Assembly: GCA_002772195.1 (NCBI GenBank)
Contig: PCSG01000325.1
Coordinates: 1-7,305, forward strand
Source of the DNA: Desulfobacterales bacterium CG23_combo_of_CG06-09_8_20_14_all_51_8
Lineage (GTDB): Bacteria; Desulfobacterota; Desulfobacteria; Desulfobacterales; Desulfosalsimonadaceae
Length of the DNA: 7,305 bases
Direction: 5' to 3'
How positions within the stretch are numbered: position 1 is the first letter of the stretch; each line of letters starts with the position of its first letter. The position numbers were made by a program, and so were the translations under genes. This document shows positions 1 to 6,373 of the stretch, piece after piece. A model generated the notes under the pieces. The model did not search any database. It saw only the letters and a list, made by a program, of their open reading frames with translations, and had not been told where the DNA came from.

Positions 1-63
1 CAATCCCCCCATGAACACCATGTGGGACATGTCCCAGGCCCATTCAAAGCAAAATGGAAACAT
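1..63 (-). CDS. Start of an unrecognised small or membrane protein gene, cut by the window edge
   Basis: An ATG at 63-61 opens a frame that stays open to the window edge, giving 21 residues: MFPFCFEWAWDMSHMVFMGG followed by L. The start is supported by a consensus Shine-Dalgarno AAGGAGG seven bases upstream, the strongest ribosome binding site in the window, and by its place 24 bases after the qrcD stop codon. The visible part is rich in aromatic residues and methionine, and the last residues (MVFMGGL) could begin a membrane segment. There is no twin-arginine, lipobox or CXXC motif so far; the single cysteine is at residue 5. I do not recognise a named family with certainty. The position suggests a last gene of the qrc operon, perhaps a small accessory membrane protein, but that is inference. 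The total length cannot be known from here. Confidence 0.72.
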   Translation of the reverse strand, partial: MFPFCFEWAWDMSHMVFMGGL

Positions 64-70
64 ATATTGT

Positions 71-77
71 CCTCCTT
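71..77 (-). promoter_or_regulatory. Strong ribosome binding site for the small gene after qrcD
   Basis: The minus strand reads AAGGAGG, a full match to the anti-Shine-Dalgarno complement, followed by a seven-base spacer (acaatat) and ATG. It lies in the 24-base gap after qrcD. It decides the start of the truncated downstream frame and argues that this frame is translated. Confidence 0.75.
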
Positions 78-87
78 GAGCGAGAAA

Positions 88-1326
88 TTAGTCGATGGGG
101 TTAAGTTCTTTTTCCTGCGGGAACACCGGCAGATACCGGTGGGCCAGGGAAATCACGATGATCCCGTAAGCCACGGGCAGGACAGTGGTGGCCACTTCCT
201 GCCAGCTTGGCACGTAGGTGTACCAGTCGTCAAATGAAAACATTGGAACCGCCATGACCTGAAGCACCATGACCCAGCGGTTCAGCGATACCCCGACCAC
301 CGCCAGAACCACGGCGGTCATGAGCAGGAACTTGTTTTCCCGGCCCTTGCGGGTGATGAGGATGAGGCCCGGCACAAATCCGCACAGGATGATTTCCGCA
401 AACAGGATGCCGATATTATAGGTCGGGCTGGCGTAGAAATCCATGAGGGTGAACCCTCTGTCCGGGGCCGTGACAAAGGCCCAGTAAAGGGTGTCGATGG
501 ATTTGGCGATGATGTAGGTGAGGATCATCCAGCCGGAAATTTTGGCCAGGAGTTCTATGACATTGTCCTTGACCAGTTTTTTCCGGGTGATTTTTTCCGT
601 GATCCAGGTGACCAGGATGGTGAAGCAGGGGCCGCAGGCGGCCGCCGACCAGGTGAACAGGAAAAAGGTCCAGGGCCAGATGAAAATGTGCTCCCGGTAG
701 GCGAAGGGCCGCCCAAAGAGGACCCCGGCCACGCCGCCCAGAGATCCCTGATGGAAAAAAGACAGAAACACGCCGGTGGCCGCGAACACGGCCATGATGC
801 CGTGCATGTTGTGGCTTAAATGATGCCAAAAGGGCTTCTGGCTGATCCGGGGGTTTTCCAGAATCAGGGGAATAAATTCAATGGTCAGCACGGCGAAATA
901 GCAGGACAGACAAAAGGCCACTTCCGTCAGCATGGAATGAACGTTGGCGTGCCAGAAAATAAACCATCCCCGCAGGGGCTGGCCGATGTCGATGGCCAGT
1001 ATCAGGAGGGCGGAACTGTAGCAGATGAATCCGATGATCACCGCGAAATTGATGATGTTTTTCAGTTCGTCCTTGGCGATGATATAGGTCAGAAACCCGG
1101 AAAAAAAGGCGCCGCCCCCCAGGGCGATGACCGCCAGGTCCGCCCATATCCAGAGGGCGAATCCATAGGCGTCGTTCATGTTGGTCTGGTTCAGGCCTTT
1201 GTACCAGATCAGAAACATGGCGTAGACTCCCCAGAGCAGGACCGCGGTCGCAGCCGCCATCCACAGGGAAAACTGCCATTTCGAGCATCGTTTAACACCT
1301 TCGGGAATCAAGGGTGTCTCCTTCAT
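88..1326 (-). CDS. qrcD: QrcD, NrfD/PsrC-type integral membrane subunit of the menaquinone reductase complex
   Basis: This 412-residue polytopic protein belongs to the NrfD/PsrC family, the membrane subunits that carry the quinone site in Qrc, polysulfide reductase and alternative complex III. About ten hydrophobic segments are visible, near residues 19-41, 62-82, 90-112, 129-155, 170-192, 212-240, 260-283, 301-324, 332-352 and 375-396. Family-like stretches include HQGSLGG (192-198) and SLNRW (347-351) in a late helix. In Qrc the subunit is thought to receive electrons from QrcC and pass them to menaquinone, with proton uptake linked to charge separation. The ATG at 1326 is preceded by AAGGAG with a seven-base spacer and lies 31 bases after the qrcC stop, so it is translated as part of the operon. 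No frame breaks are seen. The family is very sure; the QrcD name rests on the four-gene context. Confidence 0.93.
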   Translation of the reverse strand: MKETPLIPEGVKRCSKWQFSLWMAAATAVLLWGVYAMFLIWYKGLNQTNMNDAYGFALWIWADLAVIALGGGAFFSGFLTYIIAKDELKNIINFAVIIGFICYSSALLILAIDIGQPLRGWFIFWHANVHSMLTEVAFCLSCYFAVLTIEFIPLILENPRISQKPFWHHLSHNMHGIMAVFAATGVFLSFFHQGSLGGVAGVLFGRPFAYREHIFIWPWTFFLFTWSAAACGPCFTILVTWITEKITRKKLVKDNVIELLAKISGWMILTYIIAKSIDTLYWAFVTAPDRGFTLMDFYASPTYNIGILFAEIILCGFVPGLILITRKGRENKFLLMTAVVLAVVGVSLNRWVMVLQVMAVPMFSFDDWYTYVPSWQEVATTVLPVAYGIIVISLAHRYLPVFPQEKELNPID

Positions 1327-1357
1327 CGTGTGGCTCCTTGCTGTATATTTTTACAGT

Positions 1358-2170
1358 TTAATGATGTTCTTTAATTCTGGTTTTAAGGGTCTCCGGCTCT
1401 TCATGGGCCAGATAATTGTCTCCGGCCTTCCGGACCCATTTTTTCGTGGTGAGATAATACACCTTGGGATTGGTTTCCAGCCGTTCCAGCAGACGGAAGG
1501 CATTCGGGCTGTTTTTCAATTTGTAAACCGCATGGTCCTTGTTGTTTAAATCCCCGAAAGTGATGGCCTTGGTGGGGCAGGCGTCGGCGCAGGCGGTCTG
1601 ATATTCGCCCTCCGCGAGGTCCGTTCTCTTTTCCATGTAAGCCTTTTCCCGGGCCAACTGGTAGCGGTGAAAACAGAACGAACATTTTTCCACCACGCCC
1701 CGCATCCGGGGAGACACGTTCGGGCTGAGGTATTTTTCCATGTCCGCCGGCCAGACCGGATCCCACCAGTTGAATTTCCGGGCATGGTAAGGACACGCCG
1801 CCATGCAGTACCGGCAGCCGAAGCACCGGGTGTAGATCTGGCTGATGATGCCGGTGTCATAATTATAATCCGTAGCAACCGCCGGGCAGACCGAGACGCA
1901 GGGGGAATGGCCGTGTTTGCCGACCCCGTCGCACTGCATGCAGGGCATGGGCAGGTAGCAGATTTCCGTTTCCGGATAGGGCTTGTGGTTGGTGAGTTTA
2001 AAGACCCGGATCCAGTTGATGCTGTCGAGCTTGTTGGTTTCATCGGGCTTGAACGGGATGTTGTTCTCCGCATAGCAGCCCACCATGCAGGCGCCGCAGC
2101 CGGTGCATTTGTCGAGATCAATAATCATCCCGTATCGTTTGGCGGGGGTGTTTGAATGCTTTTCTTTCAT
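1358..2170 (-). CDS. qrcC: QrcC, periplasmic iron-sulfur subunit with four cluster motifs
   Basis: The 270-residue ferredoxin-type subunit resembles the PsrB/NrfC/DmsB family and passes electrons between the QrcA/QrcB side and the membrane subunit. Sixteen cysteines fall into four groups: C22-C25-C28-C32, C77-C80-C91-C95, C116-C119-C122-C126 and C163-C166-C194-C198. This is the usual arrangement of two interleaved ferredoxin pairs and could hold four cubane clusters; the cluster type at each site cannot be read from sequence. There is no signal peptide, so it is probably carried across the membrane with the Tat-exported QrcB, as in related complexes. The ATG at 2170 has GAGG five bases upstream and an early in-frame MIIDLDKCTGC start typical of the family. 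It follows qrcB after 77 bases and precedes qrcD by 31. A generic PsrB/NrfC label would also fit the protein alone; the neighbours make QrcC the better name. Confidence 0.93.
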   Translation of the reverse strand: MKEKHSNTPAKRYGMIIDLDKCTGCGACMVGCYAENNIPFKPDETNKLDSINWIRVFKLTNHKPYPETEICYLPMPCMQCDGVGKHGHSPCVSVCPAVATDYNYDTGIISQIYTRCFGCRYCMAACPYHARKFNWWDPVWPADMEKYLSPNVSPRMRGVVEKCSFCFHRYQLAREKAYMEKRTDLAEGEYQTACADACPTKAITFGDLNNKDHAVYKLKNSPNAFRLLERLETNPKVYYLTTKKWVRKAGDNYLAHEEPETLKTRIKEHH

Positions 2171-2247
2171 GAAAACCTCGTCGTTGAATTTAAATCAAAT
2201 ATGGAACACGACTTCAGTGTATTTTATCAGAAACGAACCCTTGGGTT

Positions 2248-4536
2248 TTAGGCCCTTGTCAGGCTGGCCCGGATGCCCCATGCCATGTCAAGGCCGGAGG
2301 TGGGATCTTCAACAGACCCCATGAGGGCGTTGACGTTGGTCCCCTTGCCCGAGAGATAATCGCTGTAAGCGGTGTGGCCCAGACCCCGGGGCATGGCAAT
2401 GACATCCGGCATGATCCCTTCAAACAGATGAACGCGCACCATCGCTTCCCCTTTGGGGGTGGCCAGCTTCGCGCTGTCGCCTTCTTTAAAGCCAAGCTTT
2501 TTCGCCGTGGCCGGATTGATTTCCACAAACCCGGTTTGTTTTTTCAGCACCGTGTCATCTAAAATTTTGGTCAAAAACGGCACATTGGCAATGTCTCCGC
2601 CGGCCAGGCGCATCGCATCATAGGGGATCAGGGTCAATTTAAAGCGATTGGGGTCTCCTTCGATGGGAACAGGGGTGAACGTCGGCAGGGCTGAGTCGCC
2701 CGCCTGCCGTTTCGTGCTGCGGGCCGTGGGATAAAATTCAAATTTGGCGGAGGTCGTATTAAAGGCGAAGGCCATGGGGTCGGGCAGGGAATGGTCGATT
2801 TCAATCCTGCCTTTTTGGTTTAATTCTTCCCACTGATTCCCCATGCTTTCCGTTAAAAACGCCTCGTAATTTTTCCAGGGAAAGGCCTGGGCCACAAATC
2901 CGCCCAGGGCCCCGGCCATGTTGATAAAGGTGTCGCCGATATGCCGGGTGTCATAAACCGGTTTGACCACGGGTTTGGCCAGGCCGATGATCTGGCGGGC
3001 GACGCCGGCCGTGGCCGGAACAACCTGAAGGCGTTCCAGATGCGTGTGATTCGGGAGAATATAGTCCGCAAAGGCCGCGGTTTCATCCATAAACGATGCG
3101 AAGCTGACGATAAACGGAATCCGGTCAAAGGCTTTTTTGGTGTTTTCCGCATCTGCAAGGGCGTAAAGGGGATTGGCGTCGGTCACCAGAAGTGCTTGAA
3201 TCGGCGATTCCCCAGCGGCCAGAAGGATGCCCGGCAGGCGGTTGATCAGAAACCGGGTGTTGGGGAACTCGTCCCCGCCTGCGCCGTCGATGCGCGCCTG
3301 CTGCAAGCCCTTGGATGCGGTTTCATCAATGTTGATTTCCGGCCATTTGGCGTAATCGGTTTCCGGCAAGGCGGAAACGCCGCCGGTTTTATTGATGTTG
3401 CCCACCAGGGCGTTTAAGAAATGGATCGCCAGGGTTTCGTCCATGCTGCCGGGAAGATCGTCATTCCCACGTCCGCTGATGGCGATGGGTTTTCCCGCAT
3501 GGGCAAAATCCCGGGCCAGGGACATGATTTTTTCCGGGGTGATACCCGTGAGTCCGGACACTTTTTCCGGCCCGTAGGCTTTGACCCATGTGGCGAACCC
3601 TTCCCGGGCCCTGCCGGTCTCATCCACCCAGTCGCTAAAGCCGAAGGCGAAATTATCCACAAAATATTTATTATATAAGGATTCCTTGATGATGACGTGG
3701 GCCAGGCCCAGGGCAAGTGCCCCTTCAGCGCCGGGATGGATGGCGATCCATTGGGTTGCCCGGGCGGCTGTGTCCGACAGCCGGGGTTCAATCTGGATGA
3801 GTTTTTTCGCGGATTTCTGATTGCCGAAAAGATTCAGCATGCGTCCGGCCGACCCCCATCCCTCCAGAAGACCTGCGCCGAAGCTTAAAATAAAATCCGC
3901 ATTTTCAATGTCGAATACCGGCGTTCCCTGTTGCCCCTGGGTCAGATCAATGGCCTGTTCCATGGCGTCCATTGCCGTGGCGGATCGGATATAGTTGGGG
4001 GAGCCATAGGCGGTCATAAAGCGGGAGACAAAGGCATCCATGGCGCCGTGATCCGAACCGGTAATGCAGGCGACCGACTCGGGACGTCCTGCGGCCCGCA
4101 GATCAGCCAGTTTTTGGGTCACGGCGGCGATGGCTTCATCCCAGGAAACCGGCGTCCATTTTCCCTCACCCCGCTTGCCTTCGCGTTTTAAGGGGGAAAT
4201 CACCCGGGCCGGGTTGTAAAGATACTGAAGCCCGGCGAATCCCATGGGGCAGAGGCTGCCGTTGTTCACCGGATAGTCCCGCAGCCCTTCGATTTTAACC
4301 GGCCGGCCGCCCGTCAGCCGGACGTTGATGCCGCATCCGCCGGGACACAGGGTGCAGACGGACGGTTTATAGGAAACCGGGCCGTCTTCCGGGACCGGTG
4401 TCCACGGCCAGTTCTGGGTCCAGATGGCCAGGTCATCCATCAGTTTCCAAGGGGCCGGCGTCAGCATGGAGCCGGCGGCGCCCCCGAGCACAAGGGCCGT
4501 TCCATAGGACAAGAAATTTCTTCGATTTATTTTCAT
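2248..4536 (-). CDS. qrcB: QrcB, Tat-exported molybdopterin-oxidoreductase-family subunit, probably without metal
   Basis: This 762-residue protein has the fold of the DMSO reductase/PsrA family. It starts with a Tat signal (NRRNFLS, residues 4-10, then a hydrophobic stretch to about 25), so it acts in the periplasm. A 4Fe-4S motif follows at C61-C64-C68-C96. The central domain shows family landmarks such as HPGAEGALALGLAHVI, NALVGNINKTGG and TDANPLYALAD, and a C-terminal dinucleotide-binding-type domain covers about 630-745. After GSPN (178-181), where catalytic relatives such as PsrA carry the Mo-binding Cys, this protein has Ala188, which fits the published view that QrcB of Desulfovibrio holds no molybdenum. 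Its role is then structural and in electron transfer. The ATG at 4536 has GAGGA seven bases upstream, 61 bases after the qrcA stop. Without context, it could be taken for a thiosulfate or polysulfide reductase catalytic subunit; the missing ligand and the neighbours argue against that. Confidence 0.93.
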   Translation of the reverse strand: MKINRRNFLSYGTALVLGGAAGSMLTPAPWKLMDDLAIWTQNWPWTPVPEDGPVSYKPSVCTLCPGGCGINVRLTGGRPVKIEGLRDYPVNNGSLCPMGFAGLQYLYNPARVISPLKREGKRGEGKWTPVSWDEAIAAVTQKLADLRAAGRPESVACITGSDHGAMDAFVSRFMTAYGSPNYIRSATAMDAMEQAIDLTQGQQGTPVFDIENADFILSFGAGLLEGWGSAGRMLNLFGNQKSAKKLIQIEPRLSDTAARATQWIAIHPGAEGALALGLAHVIIKESLYNKYFVDNFAFGFSDWVDETGRAREGFATWVKAYGPEKVSGLTGITPEKIMSLARDFAHAGKPIAISGRGNDDLPGSMDETLAIHFLNALVGNINKTGGVSALPETDYAKWPEINIDETASKGLQQARIDGAGGDEFPNTRFLINRLPGILLAAGESPIQALLVTDANPLYALADAENTKKAFDRIPFIVSFASFMDETAAFADYILPNHTHLERLQVVPATAGVARQIIGLAKPVVKPVYDTRHIGDTFINMAGALGGFVAQAFPWKNYEAFLTESMGNQWEELNQKGRIEIDHSLPDPMAFAFNTTSAKFEFYPTARSTKRQAGDSALPTFTPVPIEGDPNRFKLTLIPYDAMRLAGGDIANVPFLTKILDDTVLKKQTGFVEINPATAKKLGFKEGDSAKLATPKGEAMVRVHLFEGIMPDVIAMPRGLGHTAYSDYLSGKGTNVNALMGSVEDPTSGLDMAWGIRASLTRA

Positions 4537-4597
4537 ACAATCATCCTCGCAGATAGATCAGAAACGATTTACACTCACCGCTGAAGGTTCGTAAAAT

Positions 4598-5284
4598 TTA
4601 TTTATGGCATTGAAAGCAGGCGCCTTTATGCCCGGTTTCGTCCTCATGGCACTCGGCGCAGTCGTTCATTTTCATGGGTCTGGGGTCTCCGGGGCCGGGT
4701 TTTCCCAGGCGGGAGATGCTCTGCCCCCAGATGTCCCGGCTGTAGCCCGTGATGCGGTTTTCCTCGTAGACCCGGGTATGTTCCGATGTGCCGATATCCC
4801 CGTGACAGCTCGCGCAGGACATGTCCGCGCCCTGTACGTGGGCCGCGTGAGAGAAGAAAACGCAGTCCGGCTGTTTGGAATGATTAAGCCAGGGGACTTC
4901 GATGCCAGGTGTGACATATTCTTCAACAAATTTAACCTCTTCCGGGTTATCGGTCATGGCCTCCTGATGACAGTCCTCACAGGCGGCGAGGTCCGGCATT
5001 CCGGAAAAACTGCCGTCCTCCCGGAAATAATGGCAGGAATCGCATCCGTCAGTGACCGCATCCAGATGAACGGCATGATTGAAGTCGATGGGCTGATTTT
5101 TTTGGGAATAGAGCAATTCCGGAAACAGGATCCAGCCAGCCAGCAGACTTCCCACAAAACCGATCATGAAAAACGTGAATACAGCCCATCCGGATGATTT
5201 GGAAGAAGCGCTGTCGTGAGCCTGTGGGGTCGCATCCGGCCCTGCTTCGGGTGAAACCGCTTTATTCAGGTTTGTGCTGCTCAT
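4598..5284 (-). CDS. qrcA: QrcA, membrane-anchored multiheme cytochrome c (five CXXCH motifs)
   Basis: The 228-residue protein begins with about 31 hydrophilic residues rich in Ser, Ala and Asp, then one membrane segment (about 33-59) that looks like an uncleaved signal anchor, then a periplasmic heme domain. Five CXXCH sites are present: C81, C102, C157, C209 and C223, the last ending one residue before the stop. FNHAVH (68-73) and FSHAAH (144-149) are class III cytochrome-like axial histidine patterns. A lone C141 precedes the second pattern. In Qrc this subunit receives electrons from type I cytochrome c3 reduced by periplasmic hydrogenases and formate dehydrogenases. The ATG at 5284 has GGAG five bases upstream and is the first gene after the 213-base gap. 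Desulfovibrio Qrc is remembered as having six hemes c, so the count of five is worth noting. ActA of alternative complex III is a relative, but the separate QrcB and QrcC genes favour Qrc. Confidence 0.9.
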   Translation of the reverse strand: MSSTNLNKAVSPEAGPDATPQAHDSASSKSSGWAVFTFFMIGFVGSLLAGWILFPELLYSQKNQPIDFNHAVHLDAVTDGCDSCHYFREDGSFSGMPDLAACEDCHQEAMTDNPEEVKFVEEYVTPGIEVPWLNHSKQPDCVFFSHAAHVQGADMSCASCHGDIGTSEHTRVYEENRITGYSRDIWGQSISRLGKPGPGDPRPMKMNDCAECHEDETGHKGACFQCHK

Positions 5285-5309
5285 GAAAACTCCATAAAAA
5301 CTGTAGAGG

Positions 5310-5322
5310 TTTATAGTATAAA
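5310..5322. repeat. Short perfect inverted repeat TTTATA-n-TATAAA in the qrcA leader
   Basis: The 13 bases tttatagtataaa form two 6-base arms around one central base, 25 bases before the qrcA start codon and just in front of its GGAG. On the minus strand it contains TATACT, which could serve as a -10 element, but no good -35 stands 16-18 bases upstream. It could be an operator or only an AT-rich coincidence. Confidence 0.35.
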
Positions 5323-5384
5323 GCCCGGTTGTCGGTATGCGGTAAATCGGGCCTGTCCTGAAAATATTGCCTTGAAATCGTTAT

Positions 5385-5401
5385 CAATTTTAAAAAAATT
5401 G
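5385..5401. repeat. AT-rich inverted repeat at the predicted qrcA transcription start
   Basis: Two perfect 7-base arms, CAATTTT at 5385-5391 and AAAATTG at 5395-5401, surround three A residues. The repeat covers about -7 to +10 of the candidate promoter, a place where a bound repressor would block initiation. It does not match a regulator consensus that I can name with confidence, and A/T-rich arms arise by chance fairly easily. Confidence 0.4.
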
Positions 5402-5429
5402 CGATACCAGGTTTGCGGGGACTTGTCAA
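5401..5429 (-). promoter_or_regulatory. Candidate sigma70-type promoter for qrcABCD
   Basis: On the minus strand an exact TTGACA (5429-5424) is followed by a 17-base spacer and TATCGC (5406-5401). The spacer ends in TGG, giving the TG-n of an extended -10, which can make up for a poor hexamer (only TAT matches). Transcription would start near 5394, leaving a leader of about 110 bases before qrcA. Position in the only large gap and direction both fit. The weak -10 half is the main doubt. Confidence 0.5.
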
Positions 5430-5497
5430 TGAAAATGGCGGTCATGTGTCGATCAAGAAAAGACTCTTGGATAAACGGAAACCCCAACCCCCCTTTA

Positions 5498-6355
5498 TTA
5501 TTGATAGCTGTGAAGACCCGGTAACAGATTCACGCCGAAGTAGGTGAAAATAACGGCCAAAAAACCGATGCAGGATAGCACGGCGATTTTTTTGCCCTGC
5601 CATCCGCGCATGAGCCGGGCATGCAGGAGGCTGGCGTAGATCAGCCAGGTGATTAAAGACCAGGTTTCCTTGGGGTCCCAGCCCCAGTACCGGCCCCAGG
5701 CCTGGTTGGCCCATACCGCGCCGGTGATGATGCCGACAGACAGAAACAGAAAGCCGAGCATGACCATCTGGTGGGTCAGGTCGTCCAAGGTGTCGGAATC
5801 CGGGATGCGGCTGACAATGCCGGGGCTCTGACGGTCGGCGGAGTCTTTGACCAGAAACATGAGGCTGATGCCGAAGGCAATGGCAAACGCCGCATAACCG
5901 ATAAAACAGGTCATGACATGGGCGATGAGCCAGTTGCTCTGAAGGGCCGGAATCAAGGGCTGAATGGCGTCGTTGATTTTTGGTAATGGCGTATATGCCA
6001 CAACTTTTGGTAAAGAAGCATATGCCATAACCAGAAAGGAAATCGGGCTGGCCGCCACCCCCACGAAGCGCAGCTTGTAGCGGAACTCGATGAACAGGTG
6101 GATCATGGCGATGGTCATGGCGAAAAAAATCAGGGATTCAAAAAGATTGGACAGGGGCGCATGGCCGATGCCCATCTGATAAGACTCCACCCACCGAAGG
6201 ATGATCCCGGCCAGATTGCCCAGGGCCGCGACAATCGTGATGATGGCGGCGAGTTTTCCGGCCGGTCGGGCTTTAAAAATCCAGGCGACGACATAGAAGA
6301 TGGTGGCCAGCCCATAAATAAAAGTAATGATGGAAAAAATTTCAGAACTTGTCAT
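5498..6355 (-). CDS. ccsA: CcsA-type cytochrome c synthase subunit (system II heme handling protein)
   Basis: This 285-residue polytopic protein is the heme-handling half of the system II cytochrome c synthase (called CcsA, ResC or, in some annotation schemes, CcsB). With ResB it moves heme outward and attaches it to CXXCH motifs in the periplasm. The tryptophan-rich WWD motif is clear at 220-232 (WGRYWGWDPKETW). Likely heme-ligand histidines are H146 (NWLIAHV), H245 (LLHARL) and H282 (LPGLHSY), and GHAPLSNLFESL at 64-75 is also typical. About eight membrane segments are visible. Residues 109-117 and 118-126 are a tandem duplication (VMAYASLPK, VVAYTPLPK), described separately. The ATG at 6355 is preceded by AGGA with a short spacer and lies 18 bases after the resB stop, so the two are surely co-transcribed. 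The frame is intact. Confidence 0.93.
   Translation of the reverse strand: MTSSEIFSIITFIYGLATIFYVVAWIFKARPAGKLAAIITIVAALGNLAGIILRWVESYQMGIGHAPLSNLFESLIFFAMTIAMIHLFIEFRYKLRFVGVAASPISFLVMAYASLPKVVAYTPLPKINDAIQPLIPALQSNWLIAHVMTCFIGYAAFAIAFGISLMFLVKDSADRQSPGIVSRIPDSDTLDDLTHQMVMLGFLFLSVGIITGAVWANQAWGRYWGWDPKETWSLITWLIYASLLHARLMRGWQGKKIAVLSCIGFLAVIFTYFGVNLLPGLHSYQ
5978..6031 (-). repeat. Imperfect 27-bp tandem duplication inside ccsA
   Basis: Two adjacent 27-base units (6031-6005 and 6004-5978 on the minus strand) match at 22 of 27 positions and encode the 9-residue repeats VMAYASLPK and VVAYTPLPK. Both use the same codons for Val, Ala, Tyr, Leu (TTA), Pro and Lys. The reading frame is kept. It lies just before the conserved PALQSNWLIAHV region, in a stretch expected to be an outward-facing loop. 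Confidence 0.75.
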
Positions 6356-6373
6356 AGGGGTCCTTTTTATCGC

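Larger units (their letters stand above)
5285..5497. other. Non-coding gap between ccsA and qrcA holding the qrc leader
   Basis: This 213-base gap is by far the longest between genes here. I find no convincing gene on either strand. Read on the minus strand it holds, in order, a weak 5-bp stem (CAAGA/TCTTG, 5450-5465) without a T-run, a candidate promoter at 5401-5429, an AT-rich inverted repeat at 5385-5401, a hairpin with arms 5323-5327 and 5348-5352, a small palindrome at 5310-5322 and the qrcA ribosome binding site. The lack of a true terminator after ccsA leaves room for read-through from resB-ccsA. Confidence 0.7.

Noticed and set aside
23..36. Perfect 14-bp palindrome TGGGACATGTCCCA
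   Set aside because: It lies inside the start of the small coding frame (residues WDMS region), has no partner copy in the window, and no promoter is nearby. A single palindrome of this size can arise by chance within codons.
820..1374. Plus-strand open frame of 184 codons opposite qrcD
   Set aside because: It lies antisense to a clear NrfD-family gene, its translation is low in complexity of structure and rich in Gly, Gln and Asp, and no family motif is seen. It is a shadow of the GC-biased codon pattern on the other strand.
2236..2247. Inverted repeat AACCC-TT-GGGTT after the qrcB stop, as a possible terminator
   Set aside because: The stem is only about four to five pairs with a tiny loop and no T-run follows on the minus strand. 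The downstream genes qrcC and qrcD belong to the same complex, so termination here is unlikely.
2248..4536. Naming the large subunit a thiosulfate, polysulfide or formate-type reductase
   Set aside because: The residue aligned with the metal ligand is Ala188, there is no SeCys or Cys there, and the adjacent multiheme cytochrome gene matches Qrc rather than Phs, Psr or Fdh operons.
4604..5197. Plus-strand open frame of 197 codons opposite qrcA
   Set aside because: It is fully antisense to the heme-binding cytochrome, whose CXXCH motifs establish the coding strand. No recognisable domain or good ribosome binding site supports it.
5450..5465. CAAGA/TCTTG stem-loop after ccsA, as a rho-independent terminator
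   Set aside because: It has only five base pairs, three of them A-T, and is followed by mixed sequence rather than a T-tract.
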